Assembly: GCF_035590735.1 (NCBI RefSeq)
Contig: NZ_CP141595.1
Coordinates: forward strand, 1,266,001-1,330,000
From: Rossellomorea aquimaris
GTDB lineage: Bacteria; Bacillota; Bacilli; Bacillales; Bacillaceae_B
DNA: 64,000 nt
Direction of reading: 5' to 3'
Shown: in pieces, positions 43,280-54,100 of the stretch
Numbering within the stretch: the first letter of the stretch is position 1
Layout: every line of letters starts with the position of its first letter
Program-made: the position numbers and the translations under genes
The notes under the pieces: generated by a model
Database searches by the model: none
What the model saw: the letters and a program-made list of their open reading frames with translations, nothing else
Told to the model about the DNA's origin: nothing

Positions 43280-43504
43280 TCAATCGTAACTAACCTTCGT
43301 GCCGTGAGTATAATCGGCTTCGCCACGCTTCAATCCGCCGCGGTTTTCAATTTCTTCGACAATTTCTCTGTGGATCGATTGTCCTTCTGCGTTCAAATAG
43401 GGTACTATTTGTTGTAGTGAATGATGAAAGAAAGCGAGCTCGCTTTTTTTCCATTCATCTTTTGGAATCATTGAAAGCTCTGTCATATCTCTACCTACAT
43501 ACAT
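43280..43504 (-). CDS. yfhS: YfhS-like small protein
   Basis: 74-residue soluble protein, helical, with SELAFFHHSLQQIVPYLNAEG and a C-terminal GGLKRGEADYTHGTKVSYD, matching YfhS of B. subtilis in length and place. Function unknown. ATG after GAGGAATG. Divergent from fabL. Confidence 0.82.
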   Translation of the reverse strand: MYVGRDMTELSMIPKDEWKKSELAFFHHSLQQIVPYLNAEGQSIHREIVEEIENRGGLKRGEADYTHGTKVSYD

Positions 43505-43541
43505 AACTCATTCCTCCATTTAACTGACATGCTCTTATTAG

Positions 43542-44351
<810 letters not shown>

Positions 44352-44386
44352 GAAGGTTTTTCCTGAAAAATATCGAATAGTGAAAT

Positions 44387-44414
44387 CCACGCTTGGTTAT
44401 CTTAATAAGCGTGG
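44387..44414 (+). promoter_or_regulatory. Hairpin abutting the sspE ribosome binding site
   Basis: CCACGCTT and AAGCGTGG are exact 8-bp arms around 12 nt; the last GG belongs to the GGAGGTG ribosome binding site of sspE. May block translation from read-through transcripts (inference). Confidence 0.5.
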
Positions 44415-44425
44415 AGGTGATTACA

Positions 44426-44635
44426 ATGGCAAAACAACCAAACAAAACTCAAGCTGGTACAAGCGTTCAACACGTTAAGCAACAAAACGCTCAAGCTGGT
44501 GCTACTCAGCAACAACAATATGGTACTGAGTTCGCTTCAGAAACAACAGCAGCACAACACGTGAAGCAACAAAACCAACAAGCAGAAGCTAACAAAGCGA
44601 AAGCTTCTGGTAAATACGGTCAACAACAACAATAA
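44426..44635 (+). CDS. sspE: Gamma-type small acid-soluble spore protein
   Basis: 69-residue spore core protein that serves as amino-acid store at germination. Two related repeats: TSVQHVKQQNAQAGATQQQQYGTEFASET and TAAQHVKQQNQQAEANKAKASG; the germination-protease cleavage-type segment YGTEFASET is present. ATG at 44426 after GGAGGTGA. Expected to be a sigma-G gene. Slightly shorter than B. subtilis SspE (84). Confidence 0.93.
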   Translation: MAKQPNKTQAGTSVQHVKQQNAQAGATQQQQYGTEFASETTAAQHVKQQNQQAEANKAKASGKYGQQQQ

Positions 44636-44651
44636 TTGAATTGTTCTTGAC

Positions 44652-44690
44652 GGAAAAAGCACCCATTAGGTTGGGTGCTTTTTCGTTTTT
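44652..44690 (+). terminator. Terminator of sspE
   Basis: AAAAAGCACCCA pairs with TGGGTGCTTTTT around TTAGGT, followed by CGTTTTTTTTTT. Confidence 0.9.
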
Positions 44691-44696
44691 TTTTTT

Positions 44697-44793
44697 GAGG
44701 GACGGACCTTTCAATTCTTTAATCAATGAGGGACAGAACTTCCATCAATCTAATCAAACACAACTATCTCCTCTCGAGGTCCGTCCCTCCACA
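44697..44793. repeat. Spaced inverted repeat GAGGGACGGACC
   Basis: GAGGGACGGACCT (44697-44709) and AGGTCCGTCCCTC (near 44779-44791) are inverse complements about 70 bp apart, with an extra GAGGGACAGAACTT in between. Same motif family as the terminators near 39.84 and 40.67 kb. No gene within. Confidence 0.6.
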
Positions 44794-44903
44794 TCGTCCT
44801 CCACATCGACAAAACAGGTGGGATTGTGACAGAAGTTGTCAAAGGATTTGGGGGTGGAAAGGAGAATGTTTAGGAGAGCTTGTTTAGAGGAGTGGTGGAA
44901 GTG

Positions 44904-45164
44904 ATGCAGCAACGGTTTAATGAGTTGGTAACAGAGCAGTTAGAGACGATGGATAAGTTGTTATATCTTCAGTCTGAGATCGAACGTTGTCAAGAGCTTG
45001 AAGAGGAGCTGCTCCAGCTTCAAGAGTTGACGAGGGTTGAATCTATAAAGAGAGAGATTGCTTCCAAAAAGAAGGAGCTTAAAGAGATTCAAAAAATGTT
45101 TCAAAAACAAACCGATGAAGTGATTCGCTCCTATCAAAAGGAACAAAACAGCGTTACAACATAA
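44904..45164 (+). CDS. ygaB: YgaB-like coiled-coil protein
   Basis: 86-residue, highly charged helical protein; residues 8-80 form a heptad-like coiled coil (QLETMDKLLYLQSEIERCQELEEELL, SIKREIASKKKELKEIQKM). Function unknown, located as B. subtilis ygaB. Start uncertain: AGAGGAG at 44886-44892 is 8 bases before GTG (44901) and 11 before ATG (44904); both are adjacent codons. Confidence 0.78.
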   Translation: MQQRFNELVTEQLETMDKLLYLQSEIERCQELEEELLQLQELTRVESIKREIASKKKELKEIQKMFQKQTDEVIRSYQKEQNSVTT

Positions 45165-45330
45165 AGAGATATTAGTGATAAATCCCATTTTTGAACAGGA
45201 ACAGGGCGATTCTTAAAGGATTTTTTCTTTAAGGATAGCCCTTTTGTTTTAAATTTTCTGAGGAAACGTTATAATGATAGAATAGATAAGTATATATAAG
45301 GGTAATTTTGAAATGAAAGAAGGGGATACG

Positions 45331-45861
45331 ATGGCGGTTCCCACTGAAGGAAAATCAGTACAAATACATAGCTTTAAACATGATGGCAACATTCACCGGA
45401 TATGGAATGAGACGACGGTTCTGAAAGGAACAAGCAATCAGATAATCGGTGGAAATGATCGAACGATGGTGACGGAATCAGACGGAAGAACGTGGATGAC
45501 CCGTGAACCGGCAATATGCTATTTTCATTCGGAGCTATGGTTTAACATTATTTGTATGATTCGTGAGGACGGTATTTATTATTATTGTAATTTAAGCTCA
45601 CCATTTGTATATGATCATGAAGCGATCAAGTATATCGATTACGACTTGGATATTAAAGTGTTTCCTGATATGACATATACATTGCTGGATGAGGATGAGT
45701 ATGAAACTCATCGCAAGTTGTACGGTTACCCGGATGTGATCGATCACATCCTGAAGCGAAATGTAGACAAGCTTGTTCGCTGGATCCGACAAAGAAAAGG
45801 GCCTTTTGCTCCTGACTTTATTGATATTTGGTACGAGCGTTATTTGACTCACAGGGGGTAA
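45331..45861 (+). CDS. ygaC: Nucleoside tri/diphosphatase YgaC (DUF402)
   Basis: 176-residue DUF402/FomD-fold protein, same length as B. subtilis YgaC. The family's metal site residues lie in the [11 protein letters not shown] (near 70) and [20 protein letters not shown] (near 95-115) blocks, including Asp-rich DYDLD. The S. aureus homologue hydrolyses NTP/NDP. ATG at 45331 after GAAGGGG; open six codons upstream. Confidence 0.88.
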   Translation: MAVPTEGKSVQIHSFKHDGNIHRIWNETTVLKGTSNQIIGGNDRTMVTESDGRTWMTREPAICYFHSELWFNIICMIREDGIYYYCNLSSPFVYDHEAIKYIDYDLDIKVFPDMTYTLLDEDEYETHRKLYGYPDVIDHILKRNVDKLVRWIRQRKGPFAPDFIDIWYERYLTHRG

Positions 45862-46023
45862 CACAGCTGGAAAACTGTATAGGCATTAAAGGGCTGACCC
45901 AGTAAGGAGCAACCCTTTTCATTTCCTGAAAGGACTTGAAGAGGAACAGTGCTGCGTTCCATACAGGGTCATCCCTTTTTATTGGGGCAAAATAATACTC
46001 ACATCTTAGAAAGGAGTAATCAC

Positions 46024-47772
46024 TTGGATAGTATCAAACGCTACCTTCAATTTGTAAAACCTTATCGGTGGCAAATTATTGGTACATTAATTATAGGTAT
46101 TATTAAATTTACCATCCCTTTATTAATTCCGATTTTAATTAAATATGTAATCGATGATATAGTAGGCGCTTCGGGCTTATCCTCGGAAGAAAAGACCAAT
46201 CAGTTACTGATGATCATGGGGATCATGCTTGGCCTTTTCCTACTGGTAAGACCGCCTGTGGAGTATTATCGCCAGTACTTTGCTCAGTGGACGGGAAACA
46301 AGATCTTATATGACTTAAGGGATCATTTGTTTTCACATATTCAGCGACTCAGTTTTAAGTATTATTCGAATACAAGAGCGGGGGAAGTCATATCCAGGGT
46401 CATCAATGACGTTGAGCAAACGAAGAATTTCGTGATCACCGGTTTGATGAACCTATGGCTGGATGCAGCTACCATTGTCATTGCTCTGTCTATCATGTTT
46501 ACGATGGATGTTTCGTTAACACTTGTTTCTCTAATCGCGTTTCCTTTCTATGCTTTCTCTGTCCGTTATTTCTTTGGAAGACTTAGAGGGTTGACGAGAG
46601 ACCGGTCTCAGGCACTGGCAGAGGTTCAAAGTCACTTACATGAACGGGTCCAGGGAATGGCTGTCATCAAGAGTTTTGCTGTTGAAGACTATGAACAAAA
46701 ACAGTTTCAGGATCAGAATAGCAATTTCTTAACGAAGGCCTTAAAACAAACAAGCTGGAATGCGAAAGCGTTCGCGGTTGTGAATACCATTACGGATATT
46801 TCTCCGTTAATCATCATTGGATATGCGGGGCTGCAAGTTATAAATGGAGACCTGACCATTGGTACAATGGCCGCCTTTATCGCATATATCGATCGTCTCT
46901 ATGGTCCGCTTAGACGACTAGTGAATTCTTCTACAACCTTGACTCAATCGATCGCCTCCATGGACCGTGTATTTGAGTTCATGGATGAGAAGTATGATAT
47001 TGATGATGAACCAGGTGCGATTCCTTGTGAAAATGTACGCGGAGATATTCATTTTAAAAATGTTTCCTTTCGCTATGAATCTGAAGAAGAAGAGGTACTG
47101 CGTAATCTCAACCTAGATATTAAAACAGGTGAAACCGTCGCTCTGGTCGGGATGAGCGGTGGAGGGAAATCATCCTTCGTCAGTCTTATTCCCCGTTTTT
47201 ATGATGTCACAGATGGTGAAATTCTTTTAGATGGAACAGACATCAGAAGATTTCAGGTGAGGTCATTGCGGGACAATATTGGAATGGTGCTTCAGGACAA
47301 TATTCTCTTTAGTGAATCGGTCAAGATGAATATTAAATTCGGTAATCCTGAAGCGACGGATGAAGAAGTAATAGAAGCTGCCAAGGCGGCAAATGCACAT
47401 GATTTCATCATGAAATTACCTCAAGGCTATGACACGAAAGTAGGGGAACAAGGTGTGAAGCTATCTGGCGGACAGAAGCAACGTGTCGCGATTGCCAGGG
47501 TGTTCCTTAAAAATCCACCGATTCTCATACTGGATGAAGCAACGTCAGCCCTTGATCTGGAAAGCGAACACCTTATCCAGGAATCTCTTGAAATCCTGGC
47601 AAAAGATCGAACGACCTTCATAGTCGCTCATCGATTATCAACGATCACCCATGCTGACAGAATCATTCATATGGAGCACGGTGAAGTTGTGGAAATGGGA
47701 ACCCATGAAGAGCTGATGGCACAACAGGGCCATTACTATAAACTCTTCCAAGTACAGCAGCTCGATCAATAA
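46024..47772 (+). CDS. ygaD: ABC exporter YgaD (fused permease-ATPase)
   Basis: 582-residue half-transporter, close in length to B. subtilis YgaD. Six-helix membrane domain (about 15-315), then ATPase: Walker [10 protein letters not shown] near 375, signature LSGGQKQRV near 480, Walker [13 protein letters not shown] near 500. Multidrug/lipid exporter type (MsbA-like); substrate unknown. Start is TTG at 46024, after AAAGGAG; the frame stays open 25 codons upstream without a ribosome binding site. Ends in a strong terminator. Confidence 0.9.
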   Translation: MDSIKRYLQFVKPYRWQIIGTLIIGIIKFTIPLLIPILIKYVIDDIVGASGLSSEEKTNQLLMIMGIMLGLFLLVRPPVEYYRQYFAQWTGNKILYDLRDHLFSHIQRLSFKYYSNTRAGEVISRVINDVEQTKNFVITGLMNLWLDAATIVIALSIMFTMDVSLTLVSLIAFPFYAFSVRYFFGRLRGLTRDRSQALAEVQSHLHERVQGMAVIKSFAVEDYEQKQFQDQNSNFLTKALKQTSWNAKAFAVVNTITDISPLIIIGYAGLQVINGDLTIGTMAAFIAYIDRLYGPLRRLVNSSTTLTQSIASMDRVFEFMDEKYDIDDEPGAIPCENVRGDIHFKNVSFRYESEEEEVLRNLNLDIKTGETVALVGMSGGGKSSFVSLIPRFYDVTDGEILLDGTDIRRFQVRSLRDNIGMVLQDNILFSESVKMNIKFGNPEATDEEVIEAAKAANAHDFIMKLPQGYDTKVGEQGVKLSGGQKQRVAIARVFLKNPPILILDEATSALDLESEHLIQESLEILAKDRTTFIVAHRLSTITHADRIIHMEHGEVVEMGTHEELMAQQGHYYKLFQVQQLDQ

Positions 47773-47779
47773 ACTGGGA

Positions 47780-47827
47780 AGTCATGACTTATCACGAAAT
47801 ACGTGATAAAAGTCATGACTTTTTTTG
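47780..47827 (+). terminator. Terminator of ygaD
   Basis: AAGTCATGACTTATCACG pairs with CGTGATAAAAGTCATGACTT around AAATA (two-base bulge) and is followed by TTTTTT. Confidence 0.9.
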
Positions 47828-47972
47828 TGCATCAAAAAAATATATCAAACTTATTTCAGGTGTGTCGTGAAGAAAGTAGGACTAAATAACTTTATATGGA
47901 AGGAATGAAAAGGATAATTGGACATATATTGAATTGAATTAGGAATGAAAGAGCATATTGTTTTTGTGTAGA

Positions 47973-48017
47973 AAAATTCTGAAAATAGATTGCAACATTT
48001 GTAACATCTTGTATAAT
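47973..48017 (+). promoter_or_regulatory. Promoter of the peptide operon with a CodY-like box
   Basis: TTGCAA (47990-47995), 16 bp, TATAAT (48012-48017). AAAATTCTGAAAATA (47973-47987) matches the CodY consensus AATTTTCWGAAAATT at 12 of 15 positions and lies just upstream of the -35. The 315-bp gap 47773-48087 holds the ygaD terminator and this region. Confidence 0.6.
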
Positions 48018-48087
48018 AAGAAACATATAAAATTTAGAAAATAAGCACTATTAAGAAAAGAGAGATAGTTTCAAGAGGAGGATTTGA

Positions 48088-49104
48088 ATGAGCGAAGCGC
48101 GTCCTTTACTAAAAGTGGAAGATTTGAGGACCTCCTTTTTTACTGATGACGGAGAAGTTCCTGCAGTCGATGGAGTTAGCTTTCATGTGAATGAAGGGGA
48201 GGTGCTCGGGATCGTTGGGGAGAGTGGATGTGGTAAAAGTGTTACATCCCTATCCATCATGGGCCTGGTACCGAAACCACCGGGGAAAATAGTAGGTGGA
48301 AAGATACTGTATAAAGATGAAGATCTGACACTAGCATCTGAAAAACGAATGAGAGATATCCGGGGCAATGATATAGCGATGATCTTCCAAGAGCCAATGA
48401 CATCTTTAAACCCTGTTTTTACTATAGGTGACCAATTAACGGAAGCCATACGCATACATACGAAGGTTGGAAAGAAACAAGCAAGAGATAAAGCAATTGA
48501 AATTATGAAGATGGTCGGTTTACCGCGTTCTGAGGAGCTTATCAAGGAATACCCCCATCAGCTATCAGGCGGTATGAGACAAAGGGTCATGATTGCCATG
48601 GCTATGGTTTGTGATCCACGTGTGTTGATAGCAGACGAGCCGACAACCGCTCTTGACGTGACAATTCAGGCCCAAATATTAAAATTGATGAAACGATTAA
48701 ATAAAGAACTGAATACAGCGGTCCTCTTGATCACTCATGATTTGGGAGTTGTAGCTGAAACATGTGAACGAGTGGTCGTTATGTACTCAGGTAAAGTGGT
48801 GGAAGAGGGGAAGGTAGAAGAAATCTTTAAAAACCCTCAGCATCCTTACACGAAAGGCCTGATTCAATCCGTACCGGATATGAGAATCAAGCAGCAGCGA
48901 CTGCACTCGATTCAGGGAAATGTTCCGAAACCGGGATCCATTAAGACCGGATGCCGATTTGCAGCCCGCTGTGAGTATGCTTTCGATCGCTGTTTAGTTG
49001 AAACACCGGAATTATATGAAACATCACAAGGACATTGCACACGATGCTTCCTGTTCGATGAAGTGGAGGAGGGAGTTTATGACGGAACCGTTGCTAAAGG
49101 TTGA
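48088..49104 (+). CDS. Oligopeptide ABC transporter ATPase, OppD/DppD type
   Basis: 338-residue ATPase of a peptide importer. Walker [11 protein letters not shown] near residue 43, signature LSGGMRQRV near 158, Walker [13 protein letters not shown] near 178, and a C-terminal oligopeptide-type extension with the four-Cys iron-sulfur-like motif ([19 protein letters not shown]...C). ATG after AGAGGAGG. First of five genes D-F-A-B-C; 26-bp overlap with the next. Confidence 0.92.
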   Translation: MSEARPLLKVEDLRTSFFTDDGEVPAVDGVSFHVNEGEVLGIVGESGCGKSVTSLSIMGLVPKPPGKIVGGKILYKDEDLTLASEKRMRDIRGNDIAMIFQEPMTSLNPVFTIGDQLTEAIRIHTKVGKKQARDKAIEIMKMVGLPRSEELIKEYPHQLSGGMRQRVMIAMAMVCDPRVLIADEPTTALDVTIQAQILKLMKRLNKELNTAVLLITHDLGVVAETCERVVVMYSGKVVEEGKVEEIFKNPQHPYTKGLIQSVPDMRIKQQRLHSIQGNVPKPGSIKTGCRFAARCEYAFDRCLVETPELYETSQGHCTRCFLFDEVEEGVYDGTVAKG

Positions 49105-50044
49105 AAATCTTAAGAAACACTTTCCGATTACAGGAGGAATTCTCGGACGACCTGTCAGTTCGGTAAAAGCAGTGGACGGGGTATCTTTTACCGTGAATAA
49201 AGGAGAGACTCTTGGAATCGTAGGAGAAAGTGGATGTGGAAAGTCTACCACGGGCAGGATGCTTATGAGACTCATCGATCCATCCGAAGGGAAAGTGACA
49301 TTCGAAGATCGAGAGCTTACGAGTCTATCAAACTCAGAAATGAGAAAGGTCCGCCGGGAAATGCAAATGGTCTTTCAGGATCCTTTTGCTTCCTTGAATC
49401 CAAGGCATACTGTTGAACAGATTCTCGAAGAACCATTAAAGGTCCATGGAATGGGGTCAGCGAAGGAAAGAAAGAAGAGGGTCCATGAACTACTCAATAT
49501 TGTCGGGTTAAGCAGCTATCATGCGAAACGTTATCCACATCAATTCAGTGGGGGACAAAGGCAGCGAATTGGAATCGCGAGAGCTCTAATGACGAAACCC
49601 AAGCTCATTATTGCCGATGAACCTGTGTCAGCTCTTGACGTGTCCATTCAGTCACAGGTCCTGAACCTGATGCAGGATTTGCAAAAAGAGTTCGGACTCA
49701 CCTATATCTTCATTGCGCATGATTTAGGTGTAGTGAGACATATAAGTGACCGGGTAGGCGTGATGTACCTCGGCAAAATGGTAGAGCTGAGTAATAGTGA
49801 AACACTCTATGAAACCCCGCTACATCCATATACTCAGGCACTACTATCAGCGGTACCGGTGCCGGATCCGGATTTCAAAAGAGAAACGATTCTCTTGCAG
49901 GGGGATATTCCGAGCCCGTCCAATCCACCGGGCGGGTGTACATTCCACACCAGGTGTCCACATGCAACGGAGATCTGTAAACAGAAAGTACCGGAATTCA
50001 AGGAACACCAACCAGGGCATTATGTAGCTTGTCATCTTTACTAG
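49079..50044 (+). CDS. Oligopeptide ABC transporter ATPase, OppF/DppF type
   Basis: 321-residue second ATPase. Walker [13 protein letters not shown] near residue 52, [13 protein letters not shown] near 102 (Q-loop), signature FSGGQRQRI near 156, Walker [13 protein letters not shown] near 176, and the C-terminal [22 protein letters not shown] at 49079 follows GGAGGAGGG; the frame is open 27 codons upstream inside the OppD-type gene, which I do not use. Works with the OppD-type ATPase as a heterodimer. Confidence 0.92.
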   Translation: MTEPLLKVENLKKHFPITGGILGRPVSSVKAVDGVSFTVNKGETLGIVGESGCGKSTTGRMLMRLIDPSEGKVTFEDRELTSLSNSEMRKVRREMQMVFQDPFASLNPRHTVEQILEEPLKVHGMGSAKERKKRVHELLNIVGLSSYHAKRYPHQFSGGQRQRIGIARALMTKPKLIIADEPVSALDVSIQSQVLNLMQDLQKEFGLTYIFIAHDLGVVRHISDRVGVMYLGKMVELSNSETLYETPLHPYTQALLSAVPVPDPDFKRETILLQGDIPSPSNPPGGCTFHTRCPHATEICKQKVPEFKEHQPGHYVACHLY

Positions 50045-50091
50045 AAGGCAAGTCTCATAAGTATATAAACATCATTCAGGAGGGGATTTAG

Positions 50092-51708
50092 TTGAGAAAA
50101 AAAAGCTGGTCAATTTTAATGCTGCTCATCCTACTCGTATCATCTGTTCTTTACGGATGTGGAGGAAATGAGAGCTCTTCAGGCGAAGGCAGCGACAGTA
50201 AAGATAGCGGCGATCCAAAAGTATTGATCTTTGGTCGCGGGGGGGACTCAGTAGCACTTGATCCTGCTGCGGTAACAGATGGAGAATCATTTAAAGTAAC
50301 AAAGAATATCTTCGAAACTTTAGTTGAATTTGGTGAGCAGGATACAGAACCAAATCCGGGATTAGCTGAAGAGTGGAAGGTATCTGAAGACGGGTTAACG
50401 TATACGTTCACACTTCGTGAAGGCGTTAAATTCCAAGATGGTACAGATTTCAATGCTGACGCAGTCGTGAAGAACTTCGAGCGTTGGATGAATGGTAATG
50501 AAGAAGCATTCTACTATTATAAATCTATGTTTGGTGGATTTAAAGGTGATGAAGGTCACGTTATCAATGAAGTAAAAGCGGTTGATGAAAAAACTGTTGA
50601 ATTTGTTCTAAAACGTCCTCAGGCTCCGTTCTTAAAGAACATTGCGATGAGCCCGTTTGCGATTGTAAGTCCTAAAGCTCTTGAAGAGTTGGGAGACAAG
50701 TTCGGCGAAGCACCAACTGATGCCGGAACGGGTCCTTTCAAATTCAAAGAGTGGAAGCGTAATGACAAAATCGTCCTAGTGAAAAATGAGAACTATTGGA
50801 AAGAAGGTCTGCCTAAGCTGGACCAGGTTGTCTTTAAATCAATTCCGGAAAACTCTGCACGTCTAAACGCGCTTGTTTCTGGAGAAATCGATCTAGCTGA
50901 TGGTGTTAATCCAAGTGATGCAGCTCAAGTTGAAGGTAACGACCAATTACAATTATTCGAACGTCCTTCTATGAACGTTGGATACTTAGGATTAACATCG
51001 ACTCGTAAACCTTTTGATAATCCAAAAGTACGTCAAGCAATTAACTATGCAATCAACAAGCAGGAAATCATTGATGCATTCTTCGAAGGAAGAGCAGAGG
51101 TAGCGAAAAACCCGATGCCTCCAGTTATTGGCGGATACAATGACGCACTTGAAGGGTATGAATACAATCCGGAAAAAGCGAAAGAACTTCTTGCCGAAGC
51201 AGGCCTTGAAGACGGATTTGAAATGGAATTATGGGCAATGCCTGTTCCACGTCCGTATATGCCGGATGGTCAAAAAGTAGCTGAAGCGATTCAGGCAGAT
51301 CTTCAAGAAGTAGGAGTGAAAGCAAAAATCGTATCTTACGAGTGGGCGACATACTTAGAAAAGGCCCGTAACGGAGAAGCGGATGCGTTCTTACTTGGAT
51401 GGACTGGTGACAACGGTGATGCAGATAACTTCCTATATGTATTACTTGATAAAGACAATATCGGAAGCAATAACTACACTTACTACAGCAATGATGAGCT
51501 TCATGAATTATTAATTGCTGCTCAATCTGAAACAGATCAAGCAAAACGTGAAGAGATGTACAAACAGGCTCAGGAAATCATCCATGAAGATGCTCCTTGG
51601 GTACCTCTTGCTCACTCTACACCATTATTAGCTGGTAGTGCGGCTGTGAAGAACTTCCAACCGCATCCAACTGGATCTGACTTCTTAGGTGCAGTAGACA
51701 TAGAATAG
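50092..51708 (+). CDS. Peptide-binding lipoprotein, family 5 (OppA/DppE-like)
   Basis: 538-residue extracytoplasmic solute-binding protein, SBP family 5. Lipoprotein signal with lipidated Cys23 (VLYGC), an acidic/Ser linker, then the family motifs: GLAEEWKVSEDGLTYTFTLREGVKF near 80-104, DAGTGPFKF near 215, RQAINYAINKQEI near 315. Start TTG at 50092 after AGGAGGGG. Sequence family covers di/oligopeptides and also glutathione or nickel chelates, so the ligand is not certain. Position third in the operon, followed by a hairpin and repeats. Confidence 0.9.
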   Translation: MRKKSWSILMLLILLVSSVLYGCGGNESSSGEGSDSKDSGDPKVLIFGRGGDSVALDPAAVTDGESFKVTKNIFETLVEFGEQDTEPNPGLAEEWKVSEDGLTYTFTLREGVKFQDGTDFNADAVVKNFERWMNGNEEAFYYYKSMFGGFKGDEGHVINEVKAVDEKTVEFVLKRPQAPFLKNIAMSPFAIVSPKALEELGDKFGEAPTDAGTGPFKFKEWKRNDKIVLVKNENYWKEGLPKLDQVVFKSIPENSARLNALVSGEIDLADGVNPSDAAQVEGNDQLQLFERPSMNVGYLGLTSTRKPFDNPKVRQAINYAINKQEIIDAFFEGRAEVAKNPMPPVIGGYNDALEGYEYNPEKAKELLAEAGLEDGFEMELWAMPVPRPYMPDGQKVAEAIQADLQEVGVKAKIVSYEWATYLEKARNGEADAFLLGWTGDNGDADNFLYVLLDKDNIGSNNYTYYSNDELHELLIAAQSETDQAKREEMYKQAQEIIHEDAPWVPLAHSTPLLAGSAAVKNFQPHPTGSDFLGAVDIE

Positions 51709-51726
51709 TCCTAATAAGATTCAACC

Positions 51727-51756
51727 AAGGGGAGATGACTTCAAGTCTCCCCTTTG
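51727..51756 (+). terminator. Intercistronic hairpin after the binding protein
   Basis: AAGGGGAGA pairs with TCTCCCCTT around TGACTTCAAG, with only a short T run. Likely a partial terminator or 3' RNA stabiliser that raises binding protein over permease expression. Confidence 0.65.
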
Positions 51757-51761
51757 TACAT

Positions 51762-52050
51762 AGAAAAGCGGAGGCGGCTTGGTCAGCCCCGACAAGCATA
51801 AGGCGAGCTTGCACGAAAGGCGCTTTTTGCCTTTGGGGCAAGATTGACATATGACCTCGAGGGGCTAGCCGCCGCAGCTGGACAAGAAGAAAAGCGGAGG
51901 CGGCTTGGTCAGCCCCGACAAGCATAAGGCGAGCTTGCACGAAAGGCGCTTTTTGCCTTTGGGGCAAGATTGACATATGACCTCGAGGGGCTAGCCGCCG
52001 CAGCTGGACAAGAAGAAAAGCGGAGGCGGCTTGGTCAGAGGCGACAAGCA
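51762..52050 (+). repeat. Tandem 126-bp element, two identical units plus 37-bp end
   Basis: Units 51762-51887 and 51888-52013 read as identical; a third 37-bp start (52014-52050) closes the array. Each unit has the 37-bp terminal-repeat sequence (AGAAAAGCGGAGGCGGCTTG..), then a core with arms GGCGGCT..CAGCCCC and GGGGCT-AGCCGCC and an inner hairpin AAAGGCGCTTTTTGCCTTT. Lies between the binding-protein and permease genes inside the operon (405-bp gap 51709-52113). Confidence 0.88.
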
Positions 52051-52113
52051 TGTAATATGAAATCAAGCAAGCTTCCAAGAATACTAGAATCTCCTTTCAG
52101 AGAGGTGAACAAA

Positions 52114-53118
52114 ATGTTTCAATACACCATACGAAGATTACTTCAATTAGTACCCGTATTATTAGGGATGACCTTTATTGTATTCTTTATCATTCGGGCG
52201 ATACCTGGAGACCCTGCCCAAGTGATCCTTGGTCAACAGGCTTCAAAAGAAGCCATTGAACAGCTAAGAACACAGTTAGGTCTTGATAATGCCTGGTATG
52301 TTCAATATTTTGAGTATCTAAAAGGCCTATTAACAGGTGATTTAGGCAGTTCTATACGTACTAAAACAGAAGTTTCAAGTGAAATATGGCCATACTTGGC
52401 CGCGACAGCGGAATTGGCGATTGTAGCGATCATCATTGCCGTGGTCATTGGGGTGAATGCGGGTATCATCAGTGCCTGGTTCCAGAATTCATGGTTTGAT
52501 TATACAGCTATGATCCTGGCATTGGTCGGGGTTTCCATGCCGATCTTCTGGCTTGGATTGATGGAACAGTGGATCTTTGGAATCCAACTTGACTGGCTTC
52601 CAACCACAGGAAGGGAAAACATTCGTAATCCGATCGATGCCATTACGAATCTCTATATTATAGACACCATCATACAAGGACGTTTCGATCAATTAGGTGA
52701 GGTGCTGAAGCATCTGATCCTTCCGGGGATTGCACTTGCCACGATTCCTATGGCAATCATTGCCCGTATGACCCGCTCAAGTATGCTTGAGGTTATGCGT
52801 TCGGATTACATTCGAACTGCTCGTGCAAAGGGTCTGAAAATGTTCTGGGTGGTGTACAAGCATTCTCTTAAAAATGCCATCATTCCAGTTCTGACGGTAA
52901 TCGGTCTGCAAATGGGGCTCCTATTAGGTGGAGCGATATTGACAGAGACGATCTTTGGATGGCCGGGAATTGGTCGCTATATTTATGAAGCGATCGGCTT
53001 CCGTGATTATCCTGTTGTGCAGTCAGGCATTCTCGTAGTGGCAACGATTTTTGTCACAATCAACTTAATCGTCGATTTACTATATGCTGCTGTCGATCCA
53101 CGCATTAAATACAACTAA
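52114..53118 (+). CDS. Peptide ABC transporter permease, OppB/DppB type
   Basis: 334-residue inner-membrane permease with six helices. N-terminal signature FQYTIRRLLQLVPVLLGMTF and the permease coupling loop RSDYIRTARAKGLKMFWVVYKH near residue 228 are typical. ATG at 52114 follows GAGAGGTG; the upstream open frame runs through the repeats and is rejected. Follows the array by 63 bp. Confidence 0.92.
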   Translation: MFQYTIRRLLQLVPVLLGMTFIVFFIIRAIPGDPAQVILGQQASKEAIEQLRTQLGLDNAWYVQYFEYLKGLLTGDLGSSIRTKTEVSSEIWPYLAATAELAIVAIIIAVVIGVNAGIISAWFQNSWFDYTAMILALVGVSMPIFWLGLMEQWIFGIQLDWLPTTGRENIRNPIDAITNLYIIDTIIQGRFDQLGEVLKHLILPGIALATIPMAIIARMTRSSMLEVMRSDYIRTARAKGLKMFWVVYKHSLKNAIIPVLTVIGLQMGLLLGGAILTETIFGWPGIGRYIYEAIGFRDYPVVQSGILVVATIFVTINLIVDLLYAAVDPRIKYN

Positions 53119-53146
53119 CATCAATAGAAGAAAGAGGTGAACTCTC

Positions 53147-54043
53147 ATGGCAGAATTAGCAGAACCGCAAAAGGAGCTTCATCCTTCCCTGCAGGAGGAA
53201 ACGGTATCTCCCTGGAAGGAAGCGTGGAAAAGCTTTCGAAAAAACAAAATCGCTTTAGTCGGATTTTTCATCGTGCTTTTCTTTGTCGTATTGGCCATTG
53301 CTGCACCACTCATTGCCCCACAAGGCATCAATGAACAGGATTTATCGAAAAGACTGCAGGCTCCATCTTCTGAACATTGGCTAGGGACAGATGACTTTGG
53401 ACGGGATATATTGTCCAGAATTATATATGGGGCACGAATTTCATTATGGGTAGGATTCTTTGCAGTAATCGGTTCCGCAGTAGTAGGAAGTCTACTGGGA
53501 ATCGTGGCAGGTTATTATGGAAGATGGGTGGATACGATTATCTCACGAATCTTTGATATCATGCTTGCATTTCCGAGTATCCTGTTAGCGATAGCTGTTG
53601 TAGCTGCTCTTGGGCCATCCCTTAGAAATGCTTTAATTGCCATTGCGATTATCAATATCCCTAACTTTGGGCGGCTCATTCGGTCACGGGTGTTGAGTGT
53701 TAAGCAGGAAGAGTATGTGATGGCTGCGAAAGCCATTGGGATGAAAGATAGCCGTATTCTATTGAGTCATATCCTTCCTAACAGTATGGCGCCGATCATT
53801 GTACAAGGAACACTTGCCATTGCAACTGCTATAATCGAAGCCGCGGCACTTGGCTTCCTTGGTTTAGGAGCTCAAGCCCCGCAACCCGAATGGGGGAAAA
53901 TGCTGGCTGATGCACGTACGTTCATGCTGCAGGCCCCGTGGACAATGATCTTCCCGGGACTTGCCATCATGCTGACGGTACTGGGATTCAACTTGATGGG
54001 GGACGGACTTCGGGATGCCCTTGATCCTAAAATGAAAAACTAA
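53147..54043 (+). CDS. Peptide ABC transporter permease, OppC/DppC type
   Basis: 298-residue permease. Cytoplasmic N-terminus (AELAEPQKELHPSLQEE), then EAWKSFRKNKIALVGFFIV, six helices, conserved HWLGTDDFGRDILSRIIYGARISL near residue 80 and coupling loop KQEEYVMAAKAIGMKDSRILLSHILPN near 187. Pairs with the OppB-type gene upstream. ATG after AAAGAGGTG. Last gene of the operon. Confidence 0.92.
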   Translation: MAELAEPQKELHPSLQEETVSPWKEAWKSFRKNKIALVGFFIVLFFVVLAIAAPLIAPQGINEQDLSKRLQAPSSEHWLGTDDFGRDILSRIIYGARISLWVGFFAVIGSAVVGSLLGIVAGYYGRWVDTIISRIFDIMLAFPSILLAIAVVAALGPSLRNALIAIAIINIPNFGRLIRSRVLSVKQEEYVMAAKAIGMKDSRILLSHILPNSMAPIIVQGTLAIATAIIEAAALGFLGLGAQAPQPEWGKMLADARTFMLQAPWTMIFPGLAIMLTVLGFNLMGDGLRDALDPKMKN

Positions 54044-54052
54044 ATAGAACAA

Positions 54053-54095
54053 AAAAACGGAGCAAAGGTTATTACATCCTTTGCTCCGTTTTTTA
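54053..54095. terminator. Bidirectional terminator, peptide operon / ygaE
   Basis: AAAAACGGAGCAAAGG pairs with CCTTTGCTCCGTTTTT around TTATTACAT. Confidence 0.92.
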
Positions 54096-54100
54096 TCAAT

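Noticed and set aside
44641-44829. Plus-strand frame after sspE
   Set aside because: Begins in the terminator and crosses the GGACGGACC inverted repeats; no ribosome binding site.
51762-52050. CRISPR-like direct repeats
   Set aside because: Units are 126 bp, contiguous and identical, without spacers or cas genes.
51617-52078. Long minus-strand frame with a repeated 42-residue peptide
   Set aside because: 126 bp is a multiple of three, so the tandem repeat keeps any frame open. No ribosome binding site, and it lies over a binding-protein gene and non-coding repeats.
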